Part shown: in pieces, positions 23,845 through 32,243 of the stretch
Layout of the letters: every line of letters starts with the position of its first letter
How positions within the stretch are numbered: position 1 is the first letter of the stretch
DNA from: a bacterium
Lineage (GTDB): Bacteria; Bacteroidota; Ignavibacteria; Ignavibacteriales; Melioribacteraceae
Assembly: GCA_027398005.1 (NCBI GenBank)
Contig: DAHYUM010000002.1
Coordinates: 1-47,488, forward strand
Direction of reading: 5' to 3'
Length of the DNA: 47,488 bases
Position numbers and translations under genes: made by a program
Notes under the pieces: model-generated
The model's input: the letters and a program-made list of their open reading frames with translations, nothing else
What the model was told of the DNA's origin: nothing
The model's database searches: none

Positions 23845-24381
23845 GTGTCAAGAATAGGTAAAAAACCGGTAAATATTAAAGGGGTAACAGTAACCCTTTC
23901 AGGAAACTCAATTAAAGTTAAAGGTAAGTTAGGCGAACTGGAACGCCCTGTTCATCCTAACATGAAAATAGAAATTAACGGTGAAGAACTTACCGTAATT
24001 AGACCCGACGACCAGAAGGAAAACAAGGCTCTTCACGGTTTAACAAGAGCATTAATCCAGAACATGGTTAACGGCGTTAACGAAGGGTATTCTAAAGTTC
24101 TCGATATAGTAGGCGTGGGATACAGAGTTGAACCTAAAGGCGCAAATCTTCTTTTAAGCCTTGGTTATTCACATCCTATTTATTTTATGCCTCCGGCAGA
24201 AATTAAACTTGAAGCCCCTACTCAGACCCAGATTAAAATTTCGGGGTGCGACAAAGAACTGGTTGGTTTAATTGCCGCAAAAATCAGATCCTTCAAGAAA
24301 CCTGAACCGTACAAAGGCAAAGGTATTAAATACAGCACCGAAGTTATTAAACGCAAAGCCGGTAAAACAGCAGGCAAATAA
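23845..24381 (+). CDS. rplF: 50S ribosomal protein L6
   Basis: MSRIGKKPVNIKGVTV; PEPYKGKGIKYSTEVIKRKAGKTAGK; GTG start. Confidence 0.98.
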   Translation: MSRIGKKPVNIKGVTVTLSGNSIKVKGKLGELERPVHPNMKIEINGEELTVIRPDDQKENKALHGLTRALIQNMVNGVNEGYSKVLDIVGVGYRVEPKGANLLLSLGYSHPIYFMPPAEIKLEAPTQTQIKISGCDKELVGLIAAKIRSFKKPEPYKGKGIKYSTEVIKRKAGKTAGK

Positions 24382-24402
24382 GGATTAGGAGAATTTTGAA
24401 AA

Positions 24403-24768
24403 ATGTTTAAGAAAGATACACAAAAGAGAACGCGCAAGCAGATAAGAGTGAGAAAGAAAATTGCGGGATCGACCGAAAGACCCAGAATTGCAATTTTCCG
24501 CAGCAACAGCGGCATTTATGCTCAGTTGATTGACGACAGCAAGGGTGTTACTGTTGCCTCTTCGTCAACTCTTTCAAAAGAAATTGCAGAAGAACTTAAA
24601 GCCGTTAAAACCAAAACGGAACAGGCAAAAATTGTTGGAAAGCATCTTGCAAAAATTGCGATTGAAAAAGGTTTTTCGGTTGTTGTTTTTGACAGAGGCG
24701 GTTACCAGTACCACGGCAGAGTTAAAGCTGTTGCCGAAGGCGCTCGCGAAGGCGGATTGAAATTTTAA
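24403..24768 (+). CDS. rplR: 50S ribosomal protein L18
   Basis: [67 protein letters not shown]. Confidence 0.98.
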   Translation: MFKKDTQKRTRKQIRVRKKIAGSTERPRIAIFRSNSGIYAQLIDDSKGVTVASSSTLSKEIAEELKAVKTKTEQAKIVGKHLAKIAIEKGFSVVVFDRGGYQYHGRVKAVAEGAREGGLKF

Positions 24769-24773
24769 TCCAT

Positions 24774-24844
24774 TGCCGGATCGTCTAATGGCAGGACAGC
24801 GGCCTTTGGAGCCGTATGTGGAGGTTCGAATCCTCCTCCGGCAG
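24774..24844 (+). tRNA. tRNA-Gln(UUG)
   Basis: TGCCGGA/TCCGGCA acceptor stem, anticodon loop CTTTGGA, T arm GGAGGTTCGAATCCTCC; 5 nt after rplR stop. Confidence 0.95.
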
Positions 24845-24896
24845 CAAAAGGTTTGAAGTTTAGTAAGTTAATAATTTGAAAAGAACGGAGTAAAAA

Positions 24897-25409
24897 TTGA
24901 AGCCCAAAAAAGTATCAGGATTAGAAAATCTTAAAGAAAAGATCGTTCATATCAATCGTGTTGCTAAAGTAGTAAAAGGCGGACGCCGGTTCAGCTTCAA
25001 TGCTATTGTAGTTGTAGGGGACGGCAATGGGCATGTAGGAATTGGGCTTGGTAAGGCAAACGAAGTTACTGACGCAATTTCGAAAGGAATTGACGATGCT
25101 AAGAAAAACGTATATAAAGTTTATGTAAATAAAGGAACAATTCCACACGAAATTATCGGGAAATTCGGCGCGGGAAAAGTTATGCTTAAACCTGCTTCCC
25201 CCGGTACAGGTCTTATTGCCGGCGGCGGTGTTCGTGCGGTCCTCGAAGCTGCAGGTGTTCAGGATATACTTACCAAATCGCTCGGATCAAGCAACCCGCA
25301 TAATCAGGTTAAAGCTACTATGAACGCTTTAATGTCTCTTACCGATGCGCTTACAATGGCTCGCAGAAGAGGGATGACCGTAAAAGAATTATTCAATATT
25401 GCTAATTGA
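24897..25409 (+). CDS. rpsE: 30S ribosomal protein S5
   Basis: [47 protein letters not shown] start. Confidence 0.98.
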   Translation: MKPKKVSGLENLKEKIVHINRVAKVVKGGRRFSFNAIVVVGDGNGHVGIGLGKANEVTDAISKGIDDAKKNVYKVYVNKGTIPHEIIGKFGAGKVMLKPASPGTGLIAGGGVRAVLEAAGVQDILTKSLGSSNPHNQVKATMNALMSLTDALTMARRRGMTVKELFNIAN

Positions 25410-25417
25410 GGATTTAA

Positions 25418-25606
25418 ATGGCAAAGAAATTAAAAGTTACACAGGTAAAAAGCATTATAGACAGACCGGAACCGCAGAAGCTTACAATTGCCGCTCTCGG
25501 TTTAGGAAGACCGAATTATTCAAAAATGCACAACGATACCCCTCAGATTAGAGGCATGATTAGAAAAGTATCGCATTTAGTAAAAGTTGAAGAAGTTGAA
25601 GAATAA
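25418..25606 (+). CDS. rpmD: 50S ribosomal protein L30
   Basis: [52 protein letters not shown]. Confidence 0.97.
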   Translation: MAKKLKVTQVKSIIDRPEPQKLTIAALGLGRPNYSKMHNDTPQIRGMIRKVSHLVKVEEVEE

Positions 25607-25616
25607 GAGGAAATAA

Positions 25617-26081
25617 ATGGATATTCTAAGTAATTTAAAACACGCTGAAGGCGCAGTTAAAAAAAGAAAAAGAGTAGGACGCGGCGAAGGTTCGCAGCAT
25701 GGCGGAACAGCCACACGCGGCGAAAACGGACAGCGTTCACGTTCGGGCGCTAAATTCAGAGCCTGGTTCGAAGGCGGTCAGATGCCTTTACAGAGAAGAA
25801 TTCCGAAACGCGGTTTTACAAGCCCATTTAAAGTTTACTACCAGGTTATTAACCTTGCTAAACTGCAGAAACTGGTTGACGATAAAAAAGTTACTGACGG
25901 TGTAATTAATGCGGCTGTTCTTTTCAAGAATAAAGTTATTGCTAAAGCAGCGGCTCCCTATAAAATATTAGGTTCCGGCGAATTGAAAGCCAAATTGAAT
26001 ATTGAAGCTAACGCTTTTAGCGAATCTGCAAAACAAAAAATAGAAAATGTTGGCGGAACTACAAAAGAGATTAAATCCTAA
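25617..26081 (+). CDS. rplO: 50S ribosomal protein L15
   Basis: KKRKRVGRGEGSQHGGTATRGENGQRSRSGAKFRAWFEGGQMPLQRRIPKRGF. Confidence 0.98.
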   Translation: MDILSNLKHAEGAVKKRKRVGRGEGSQHGGTATRGENGQRSRSGAKFRAWFEGGQMPLQRRIPKRGFTSPFKVYYQVINLAKLQKLVDDKKVTDGVINAAVLFKNKVIAKAAAPYKILGSGELKAKLNIEANAFSESAKQKIENVGGTTKEIKS

Positions 26082-27406
26082 TGGCGACAGTACAAGAAAC
26101 CTTCAGAAATATCTTTAAAATCCACGAGCTGAGGCAGAGGATTATTTATACCTTGGTTCTGTTGGTAATTGTGAGAATAGGCGCTCACATAACAATTCCG
26201 GGCATTAATGCGTCAATCATTCAGAGCGTTATGAAAGGGGGCTCCTCCGATACATTGCTCGGTTTGTACGATTTCTTCGTTGGCGGCGCTTTAGGCCAGG
26301 CAGCTATTTTCGGCCTTGGCATTATGCCTTACATAAGCGCTTCTATCGTGCTTCAGTTGGCGGGCGCCGTTATCCCTTATTTCCAGAAACTTCAGCGCGA
26401 AGGGGAAGAGGGAAGGAAAAAAATTAATCAGCTTACCCGTTACGGTACAGTTATTCTTTGTATCTTCCAGGGTTTTGCTTTTTCAAGTCAGTTTATGCAT
26501 TATAAGGTAAACGGCATTCCGGCTGTTGCTTACAGCGGAATCGGTTTCCTTGTAACCTCTACTCTGGTTCTTACAGCCGGCACTATGTTTCTTATGTGGA
26601 TGGGTGAACAGATTACCGAAAAAGGGCTTGGCAACGGTATTTCGCTTATCATCTTTATCGGCATTGTCGATCGTTTTCCTTATGCCGTATTCGATGAAAT
26701 TGCACGCGGTCCGAACATTGTGCTCGAACTGATTGTTGTTGCCATTATGGTCTTTATTATTGCCGGTGTTGTTCTTGTTACTCAGGGTACAAGAAGAATC
26801 CCCGTTCAGTATGCAAAGAGAGTAGTAGGACGTAAAGTTTACGGCGGCGTTACACAGTATATTCCTTTAAAAGTAAATACTGCGGGCGTTATGCCTATTA
26901 TCTTCGCTCAGTCAATCGTAATGATTCCGAGCACAATTGCACAGTTCTTCTACCAGAACGAGTTCATTCAGAGAATGGCACAGAATTATTTTGCGCCAAG
27001 AACAGTTCCTTACGCAATTATTGAAGCATTGCTTATCATCTTCTTTACATATTTCTACACTGCAATTGCATTCAATCCTCAGGATGTTGCTGAAAATATG
27101 AAGAAGCAGGGGGGCTTTATTCCCGGTATTCGTCCCGGCAAGCAGACCTCCGAATTCGTTGATAATATATTAACAAAAATTACATTACCCGGATCCGTGT
27201 TCCTGGCTATTATAGCCATACTTCCTCTCTTTGCCGAAAGAGTTTTGGGAGTTGCTCCGCGTTTCTCGGGATTTTTCGGCGGAACCAGTCTTCTTATTAT
27301 GGTTGGCGTTGCCCTCGATACTTTACAGCAGATTGAGTCGCACCTTCTTATGCGTCATTACGACGGATTTATGAAGGGGGGCAAGCTTAGAGGAAGAAGA
27401 CAATAA
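26081..27406 (+). CDS. secY: Preprotein translocase subunit SecY
   Basis: Multi-TM; GLGIMPYISASIVLQL; GNGISLIIFIGI; overlaps rplO stop (TAATG). Confidence 0.99.
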   Translation: MATVQETFRNIFKIHELRQRIIYTLVLLVIVRIGAHITIPGINASIIQSVMKGGSSDTLLGLYDFFVGGALGQAAIFGLGIMPYISASIVLQLAGAVIPYFQKLQREGEEGRKKINQLTRYGTVILCIFQGFAFSSQFMHYKVNGIPAVAYSGIGFLVTSTLVLTAGTMFLMWMGEQITEKGLGNGISLIIFIGIVDRFPYAVFDEIARGPNIVLELIVVAIMVFIIAGVVLVTQGTRRIPVQYAKRVVGRKVYGGVTQYIPLKVNTAGVMPIIFAQSIVMIPSTIAQFFYQNEFIQRMAQNYFAPRTVPYAIIEALLIIFFTYFYTAIAFNPQDVAENMKKQGGFIPGIRPGKQTSEFVDNILTKITLPGSVFLAIIAILPLFAERVLGVAPRFSGFFGGTSLLIMVGVALDTLQQIESHLLMRHYDGFMKGGKLRGRRQ

Positions 27407-27421
27407 ATTTTCTTTGATAAA

Positions 27422-28183
27422 GTGATTTTAATTAAATCGAAAAAAGAGATTGATTTAATGAGGGAAAGCTGCAGGATTGTAGCCGAAACTCTTCAGCTTG
27501 TTAAACGCAGCGTAAGAGTTGGAGTAACGACCCTGGAACTTGACAAGATTGCCGAGGATTATATCCGGAGCAACGACGCGATACCGGCATTCAAAGGGTA
27601 TTCGCAGGCAGGTTCTTTCGATTTTCCCGGTACAATATGTTCTTCAATTGATGATGAAGTGGTTCACGGTATACCCGGTTCGAGGGCTCTTAAGGAGGGA
27701 GAAATTATCTCCATAGACGTAGGAGCCAAGAAAAACGGTTATTTCGGCGATGCCGCTTTGACGGTTGCGGTAGGAAATATTTCCGAAGCAAAGCAGAAAC
27801 TGATGAAAGCTACCGAAGATTCCTTATATTTGGGGATTAAAGAAGCGGTTGCCGGAGCCAGATTGGGCAATATATCTCATGCTGTTCAGGCCCACTGCGA
27901 AGCTCAGGGTTTTTCTGTTGTAAGAGACCTTTGCGGTCACGGAGTAGGAAAGCGGCTTCACGAAGACCCCAGTATTCCAAACTTTGGAAGAAGGGATTCG
28001 GGTCCGGTTCTTAAAAACGGAATGACCTTGGCAATCGAACCCATGATCAATATGGGGGATTATGATGTTAGAGTTGCGCCCGACGGGTGGACGGTTTTAA
28101 CTGCAGACGGTTTGCCTAGCGCGCACTTTGAACATACAATAGTGATAATTGACGGAAATGCAGAAATATTAACGGTTTGTTAA
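27422..28183 (+). CDS. map: Methionine aminopeptidase, type I
   Basis: SSIDDEVVHGIPGSRALKEGEIISIDVGAKKNGYFGDAALTVAVG; GHGVGKRLHEDPSIPNFG; GTG start. Confidence 0.98.
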   Translation: MILIKSKKEIDLMRESCRIVAETLQLVKRSVRVGVTTLELDKIAEDYIRSNDAIPAFKGYSQAGSFDFPGTICSSIDDEVVHGIPGSRALKEGEIISIDVGAKKNGYFGDAALTVAVGNISEAKQKLMKATEDSLYLGIKEAVAGARLGNISHAVQAHCEAQGFSVVRDLCGHGVGKRLHEDPSIPNFGRRDSGPVLKNGMTLAIEPMINMGDYDVRVAPDGWTVLTADGLPSAHFEHTIVIIDGNAEILTVC

Positions 28184-28186
28184 ATT

Positions 28187-28405
28187 ATGTCTAAACAAGG
28201 TCCCATTAAAGTTGACGGAGTAGTAACCGATACATTGCCAAACGCGCATTTTAAGGTTAAGCTCGATAACGGACACGAAATATTGGCTCATATTTCCGGC
28301 AAGATGAGAATGCACTTTATAAAAATACTTGTGGGCGATAAAGTGTCAATTGAACTTTCGCCGTACGATTTAAATAAAGGTAGAATTACTTACCGGTATA
28401 AATAA
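28187..28405 (+). CDS. infA: Translation initiation factor IF-1
   Basis: [64 protein letters not shown]. Confidence 0.98.
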   Translation: MSKQGPIKVDGVVTDTLPNAHFKVKLDNGHEILAHISGKMRMHFIKILVGDKVSIELSPYDLNKGRITYRYK

Positions 28406-28416
28406 TAGAGGAATAG

Positions 28417-28530
28417 ATGAAAGTAAGAGCATCTGTAAAAAAGATTTGCGAACACTGCAAAATAATTAAAAGAAAAGGCGTTGTAAGGGTGATTTGCAAG
28501 AATCCAAAACATAAACAACGTCAAGGATAA
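28417..28530 (+). CDS. rpmJ: 50S ribosomal protein L36 (Zn-binding form)
   Basis: 37-aa ORF below track cutoff: [37 protein letters not shown]. Confidence 0.96.
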   Translation: MKVRASVKKICEHCKIIKRKGVVRVICKNPKHKQRQG

Positions 28531-28549
28531 TAAATAGGAGGTTATTGAT

Positions 28550-28933
28550 TTGGCTCGTATCGCAGGTATCGATTTACCAAAACAGAAAAAAGCTTACATC
28601 GGGCTTACTTACATTTTCGGAATTGGCCAGCACTCTGCAATTGAAATTCTGAAAAAAGCCGAAGTAAACCCTGAAAAGAAAGTTGGTGAATTAACTGAAG
28701 AAGAAATAGCTAAGATTAGAGCTATTATGACTTCTGAGTATAAAGTAGAAGGAGCTCTTCGCAGTGAAGTTCAGCAAAACATAAAAAGATTAATGGACAT
28801 TGGTTCTTACAGAGGTCTTCGTCACCGCCGCGGCTTGCCTGTAAGAGGACAGAGAACAAGAACCAATTCAAGAACACGTAAAGGAAAACGCAGAACAGTT
28901 GCCGGTAAGAAGAAAACTCCGGCCAAGAAATAG
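28550..28933 (+). CDS. rpsM: 30S ribosomal protein S13
   Basis: [52 protein letters not shown] start. Confidence 0.98.
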   Translation: MARIAGIDLPKQKKAYIGLTYIFGIGQHSAIEILKKAEVNPEKKVGELTEEEIAKIRAIMTSEYKVEGALRSEVQQNIKRLMDIGSYRGLRHRRGLPVRGQRTRTNSRTRKGKRRTVAGKKKTPAKK

Positions 28934-28959
28934 TAAGTAATTAATAATGGAGTTGTAAT

Positions 28960-29346
28960 TTGGCAAAGGTTGTTAAAAAGACAAGAAAAAAAGTACATGT
29001 AGACGCTGTTGGCGTAGCTCATGTAAAAGCTTCTTTTAATAATGTTATTGTAACTTTGACCGATATTTACGGGAATACAATTTCCTGGTCTTCGGCCGGC
29101 AAGAACAGTTTTAAAGGATCGCGAAAAAATACACCGTACGCTGCGCAGGTTACTGCCGAAGCTGCCGCTAAAGAAGCATACGATCTCGGATTGAGAAGAG
29201 TAGATGTTTTTGTGAAGGGTCCTGGCTCGGGCAGGGAGGCTGCCATCAGAGCATTAAATACAGCAGGACTGCAGATATTATCGATTAAGGATACAACTCC
29301 TATACCTCATAATGGCTGCAGACCTCCAAAACGCAGAAGAGTTTAA
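28960..29346 (+). CDS. rpsK: 30S ribosomal protein S11
   Basis: [64 protein letters not shown] start. Confidence 0.98.
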   Translation: MAKVVKKTRKKVHVDAVGVAHVKASFNNVIVTLTDIYGNTISWSSAGKNSFKGSRKNTPYAAQVTAEAAAKEAYDLGLRRVDVFVKGPGSGREAAIRALNTAGLQILSIKDTTPIPHNGCRPPKRRRV

Positions 29347-29361
29347 TTAGGGAGAATTTAG

Positions 29362-29988
29362 ATGGCAAGATACACAGGTCCAAGCTGCAAATTATGCAGA
29401 AGAGAAAAACAGAAATTATTCCTCAAAGGCACAAAATGTCTTTCGGAAAAATGTCCGCTCGAAAAGAAGAATTATGCCCCTGGCCAGCACGGCCTTTCGC
29501 GCAGAACTAAATTTTCTGAATACGGCGTTCAGCTGAGAGAAAAACAGAAAGTTAAAAGAATTTACGGTTTAATTGAAACACAGTTCCGCACTTATTTCGA
29601 AGAAGCTGCCCGTCAGAAAGGCATTACAGGTTCTAACCTCGTTAAAATTCTCGAAAGAAGGCTGGACAACGTGGTTTATAGATTAGGATTTGCTCCATCG
29701 CGCAAATCGGCTAGGCAATTGGTATTGCACAGACATTTCCTCGTTAACGGTGGCATTGTTGACATACCTTCTTATATTTTAAGACCCGGTGACGTAGTAA
29801 CAGTAAGAGAAAAAAGCAAGAAACTTGATGCGATTCACAATTCGTTAAGAAGAACCAAAGACAGCGTTTACAACTGGCTTTCAATTGATAAAGCTTCATT
29901 GTCAGGTACATTTCTGCAGGTTCCGGAACGCGAAGATATTCCGTTGAACGCTAACGAACAGTTAATTGTTGAATTGTATTCAAAATAA
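29362..29988 (+). CDS. rpsD: 30S ribosomal protein S4 (Cys-containing form)
   Basis: [37 protein letters not shown]4 domain [32 protein letters not shown]. Confidence 0.98.
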   Translation: MARYTGPSCKLCRREKQKLFLKGTKCLSEKCPLEKKNYAPGQHGLSRRTKFSEYGVQLREKQKVKRIYGLIETQFRTYFEEAARQKGITGSNLVKILERRLDNVVYRLGFAPSRKSARQLVLHRHFLVNGGIVDIPSYILRPGDVVTVREKSKKLDAIHNSLRRTKDSVYNWLSIDKASLSGTFLQVPEREDIPLNANEQLIVELYSK

Positions 29989-30016
29989 TAGTTAAGTTTA
30001 ATTTAAGAGGATTTAT

Positions 30017-31012
30017 ATGAGCTATCCTTTTATTAAGATGCCCGAAGGTGTATTACTCGATGATTCCGTAAAGTCTCCGACTTTCGGAAAATTCTCCATC
30101 CAGCCGCTGGAAAGAGGGTTCGGGGTTACGCTAGGCAATTCTTTAAGAAGAGTATTGTTATCATCTTTAACAGGCGCCGCATTTAATGCTGTTAGAATTG
30201 AAGGCGTTCTGCACGAATTTACAACCGTTCCAGGAGTGGTTGAAGACGTTACGGATGTTATTCTGAACATTAAAAAAATCAGAATGAGAATTCTTAACAA
30301 AAAAACCGCTTCACTCGAGGTTTCGATTAACGGGCCAAAGGATTTTACCGCTGCCGATTTACAGGCTGCCTGCCCCGATATTGAAATTCTTAATCCGGAA
30401 CAGCACATTGCCAGCTTAAATGCTAATGCAAAATTAAATATGGAATTCAGGTTCGGTGTAGGCAAGGGCTTTGTTCCGGCTAACGAACAGAAAATACAGG
30501 ATCAGACAATCGGAATGATTCTTATCGATTCTATCTATACTCCGATTGTTAACGTTAAATACGACATTGAAAACGTTCGTATTGGCGAAAGAAACGACTA
30601 TGAAAAGCTTACTTTGGAAGTAACAACCGACGGTTCTATTACCCCTGAAGAAGCTCTTTCTAATTCAGCTAAAATTCTTAAAGATCATATCAACCTCTTC
30701 ATCAATTTCGAAACAGAACCTGAAGAAGAAAAAGTTGAAAATGAAAAAGACGCCGAACTTGAAAGAATGAGAAAAATTCTTTCAACCGGAATTGATGATC
30801 TCGAATTAAGCGTTCGTTCGCATAACTGCCTTAAAGCCGCCAACATTAAAACACTTGGCGAACTTGTACGCAAAGATGAAAGCGAACTCCTTAAATTCAG
30901 GAATTTCGGAAGAAAATCACTCGCTGAATTATCCGATATCGTGGATCAGTACAACCTCGAATTCGGTATGGATGTCGATAAATATTTCAAAGACCAAAAA
31001 GAAATCAACTAG
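30017..31012 (+). CDS. rpoA: DNA-directed RNA polymerase subunit alpha
   Basis: QPLERGFGVTLGNSLRRVLLSSLTGAAFNAVRIEGVLHEFTTVPGVVEDV; alpha-CTD. Confidence 0.98.
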   Translation: MSYPFIKMPEGVLLDDSVKSPTFGKFSIQPLERGFGVTLGNSLRRVLLSSLTGAAFNAVRIEGVLHEFTTVPGVVEDVTDVILNIKKIRMRILNKKTASLEVSINGPKDFTAADLQAACPDIEILNPEQHIASLNANAKLNMEFRFGVGKGFVPANEQKIQDQTIGMILIDSIYTPIVNVKYDIENVRIGERNDYEKLTLEVTTDGSITPEEALSNSAKILKDHINLFINFETEPEEEKVENEKDAELERMRKILSTGIDDLELSVRSHNCLKAANIKTLGELVRKDESELLKFRNFGRKSLAELSDIVDQYNLEFGMDVDKYFKDQKEIN

Positions 31013-31036
31013 AAGTTTTTTGAAAAAGGTAGAATA

Positions 31037-31519
31037 ATGAGACATAATGTAAAAGGAAGAAAATTAAAAAGAACCGCAAGCCACCGTCTTGCAACCTTAA
31101 GAGCGCTCGCAACGGCTTTGCTCCGCTACAAGAAAATTAAAACAACCGTTGCTAAGGCAAAGGAAACAAGAATTTTTGTTGAGCCGATTATTACAAAGGC
31201 TAAAACCGATTCTGTTCATACCCGCCGTCTCGTTGCCGAAGATATTCACGATAAAACAGTGGTAAAAGAATTATTTACCGATATCGTTAAGAAAATTGGG
31301 GAACGCCCGGGCGGTTATACAAGAATTGTTAAATTAGGACACAGAAGAGGAGACGCCGCTGAAATGGCTATTCTTGAACTGGTTGATTTTAACGATCTGG
31401 TTGCCAAGAAAAAAGCTGCTGTAGCTGCTAAAAAAGCAGAAGCTGCCAAAGCAGATTCCGCTAAAGTAGAAGATGCTGTAGTGGTTAAAGAAACCAAAGA
31501 ACCTAAAGCGGAAAAATAA
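31037..31519 (+). CDS. rplQ: 50S ribosomal protein L17 with K/A-rich C-terminal tail
   Basis: MRHNVKGRKLKRTASHRLATLRALATALL; GYTRIVKLGHRRGDAAEMAILELV. Confidence 0.97.
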   Translation: MRHNVKGRKLKRTASHRLATLRALATALLRYKKIKTTVAKAKETRIFVEPIITKAKTDSVHTRRLVAEDIHDKTVVKELFTDIVKKIGERPGGYTRIVKLGHRRGDAAEMAILELVDFNDLVAKKKAAVAAKKAEAAKADSAKVEDAVVVKETKEPKAEK

Positions 31520-31541
31520 TATATAAGCTTTTAGTAAAGTT

Positions 31542-31574
31542 AAAAGAGTAACCGGAAACGGTTACTCTTTTTTT
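31542..31574 (+). terminator. Intrinsic terminator after rplQ
   Basis: AAAAGAGTAACCG-GAAA-CGGTTACTCTTTT perfect 13-bp stem plus T-tract. Confidence 0.92.
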
Positions 31575-31578
31575 ATTT

Positions 31579-32166
31579 ATGATGAAACTGATTGAATTCC
31601 ATAAAGCCGTTTACAAAATTGCCGATCTCCCAAAGGGAAACCGCGCCGAAGTGGTGCTATGCGGAAGATCGAACGTGGGCAAATCATCTTTCATTAACTG
31701 CCTCCTTTCTTCAAAAACCGCAAAAACCAGCTCCCAGCCGGGTAAAACCCGCTCTATTAACTATTATCTTATCGATAATAAATTCTTCTTTGTAGACCTT
31801 CCCGGTTTCGGCTATGCAAAGGTTTCTAAAACCGAAAGGGATAACTGGCAGAAACTTATTGATGATTACTTCAATTCTTCTGGGGGAAGGATTAAACTTG
31901 TTCTTCACCTTGTGGATAGCCGGCACGAACCCACCCCATTGGACCTTATGCTGCACGAATACCTTAAGCAGATGGGCATGCCCTGCGCCGTTATACTGAA
32001 TAAAATTGATAAACTTAAACAGTCCGAAATTGCCGCCTCAAAAAGGAATATTTCGGCTACTATGCCGGGACTTGAAGCGGGAAAGGATTTTTTCCTCTTT
32101 TCGGCCGTTTCCGGGTTCGGTAAAAAAGAACTATTAAAATTAGTTAATAACTCAATTATTGAGTGA
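31579..32166 (+). CDS. engB: Ribosome biogenesis GTPase EngB (YihA/YsxC)
   Basis: AEVVLCGRSNVGKSSFINCLL; SQPGKTRSINYY; FVDLPGFGYAKVSK; LNKIDKLKQ. Confidence 0.95.
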   Translation: MMKLIEFHKAVYKIADLPKGNRAEVVLCGRSNVGKSSFINCLLSSKTAKTSSQPGKTRSINYYLIDNKFFFVDLPGFGYAKVSKTERDNWQKLIDDYFNSSGGRIKLVLHLVDSRHEPTPLDLMLHEYLKQMGMPCAVILNKIDKLKQSEIAASKRNISATMPGLEAGKDFFLFSAVSGFGKKELLKLVNNSIIE

Positions 32167-32243
32167 ATTTTTATCAAAGATTTAGTATAATTAAATCTGA
32201 ATTTTACTATAAATTATAATTTTACATCACCCTGCGGAAGGCG

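Noticed and set aside
32178-32198. Inverted repeat AGATTTA-GTATAAT-TAAATCT upstream of the GAF/GGDEF gene
   Set aside because: Short and AT-rich in an AT-rich spacer, no supporting -35; could be a promoter but chance occurrence is likely.
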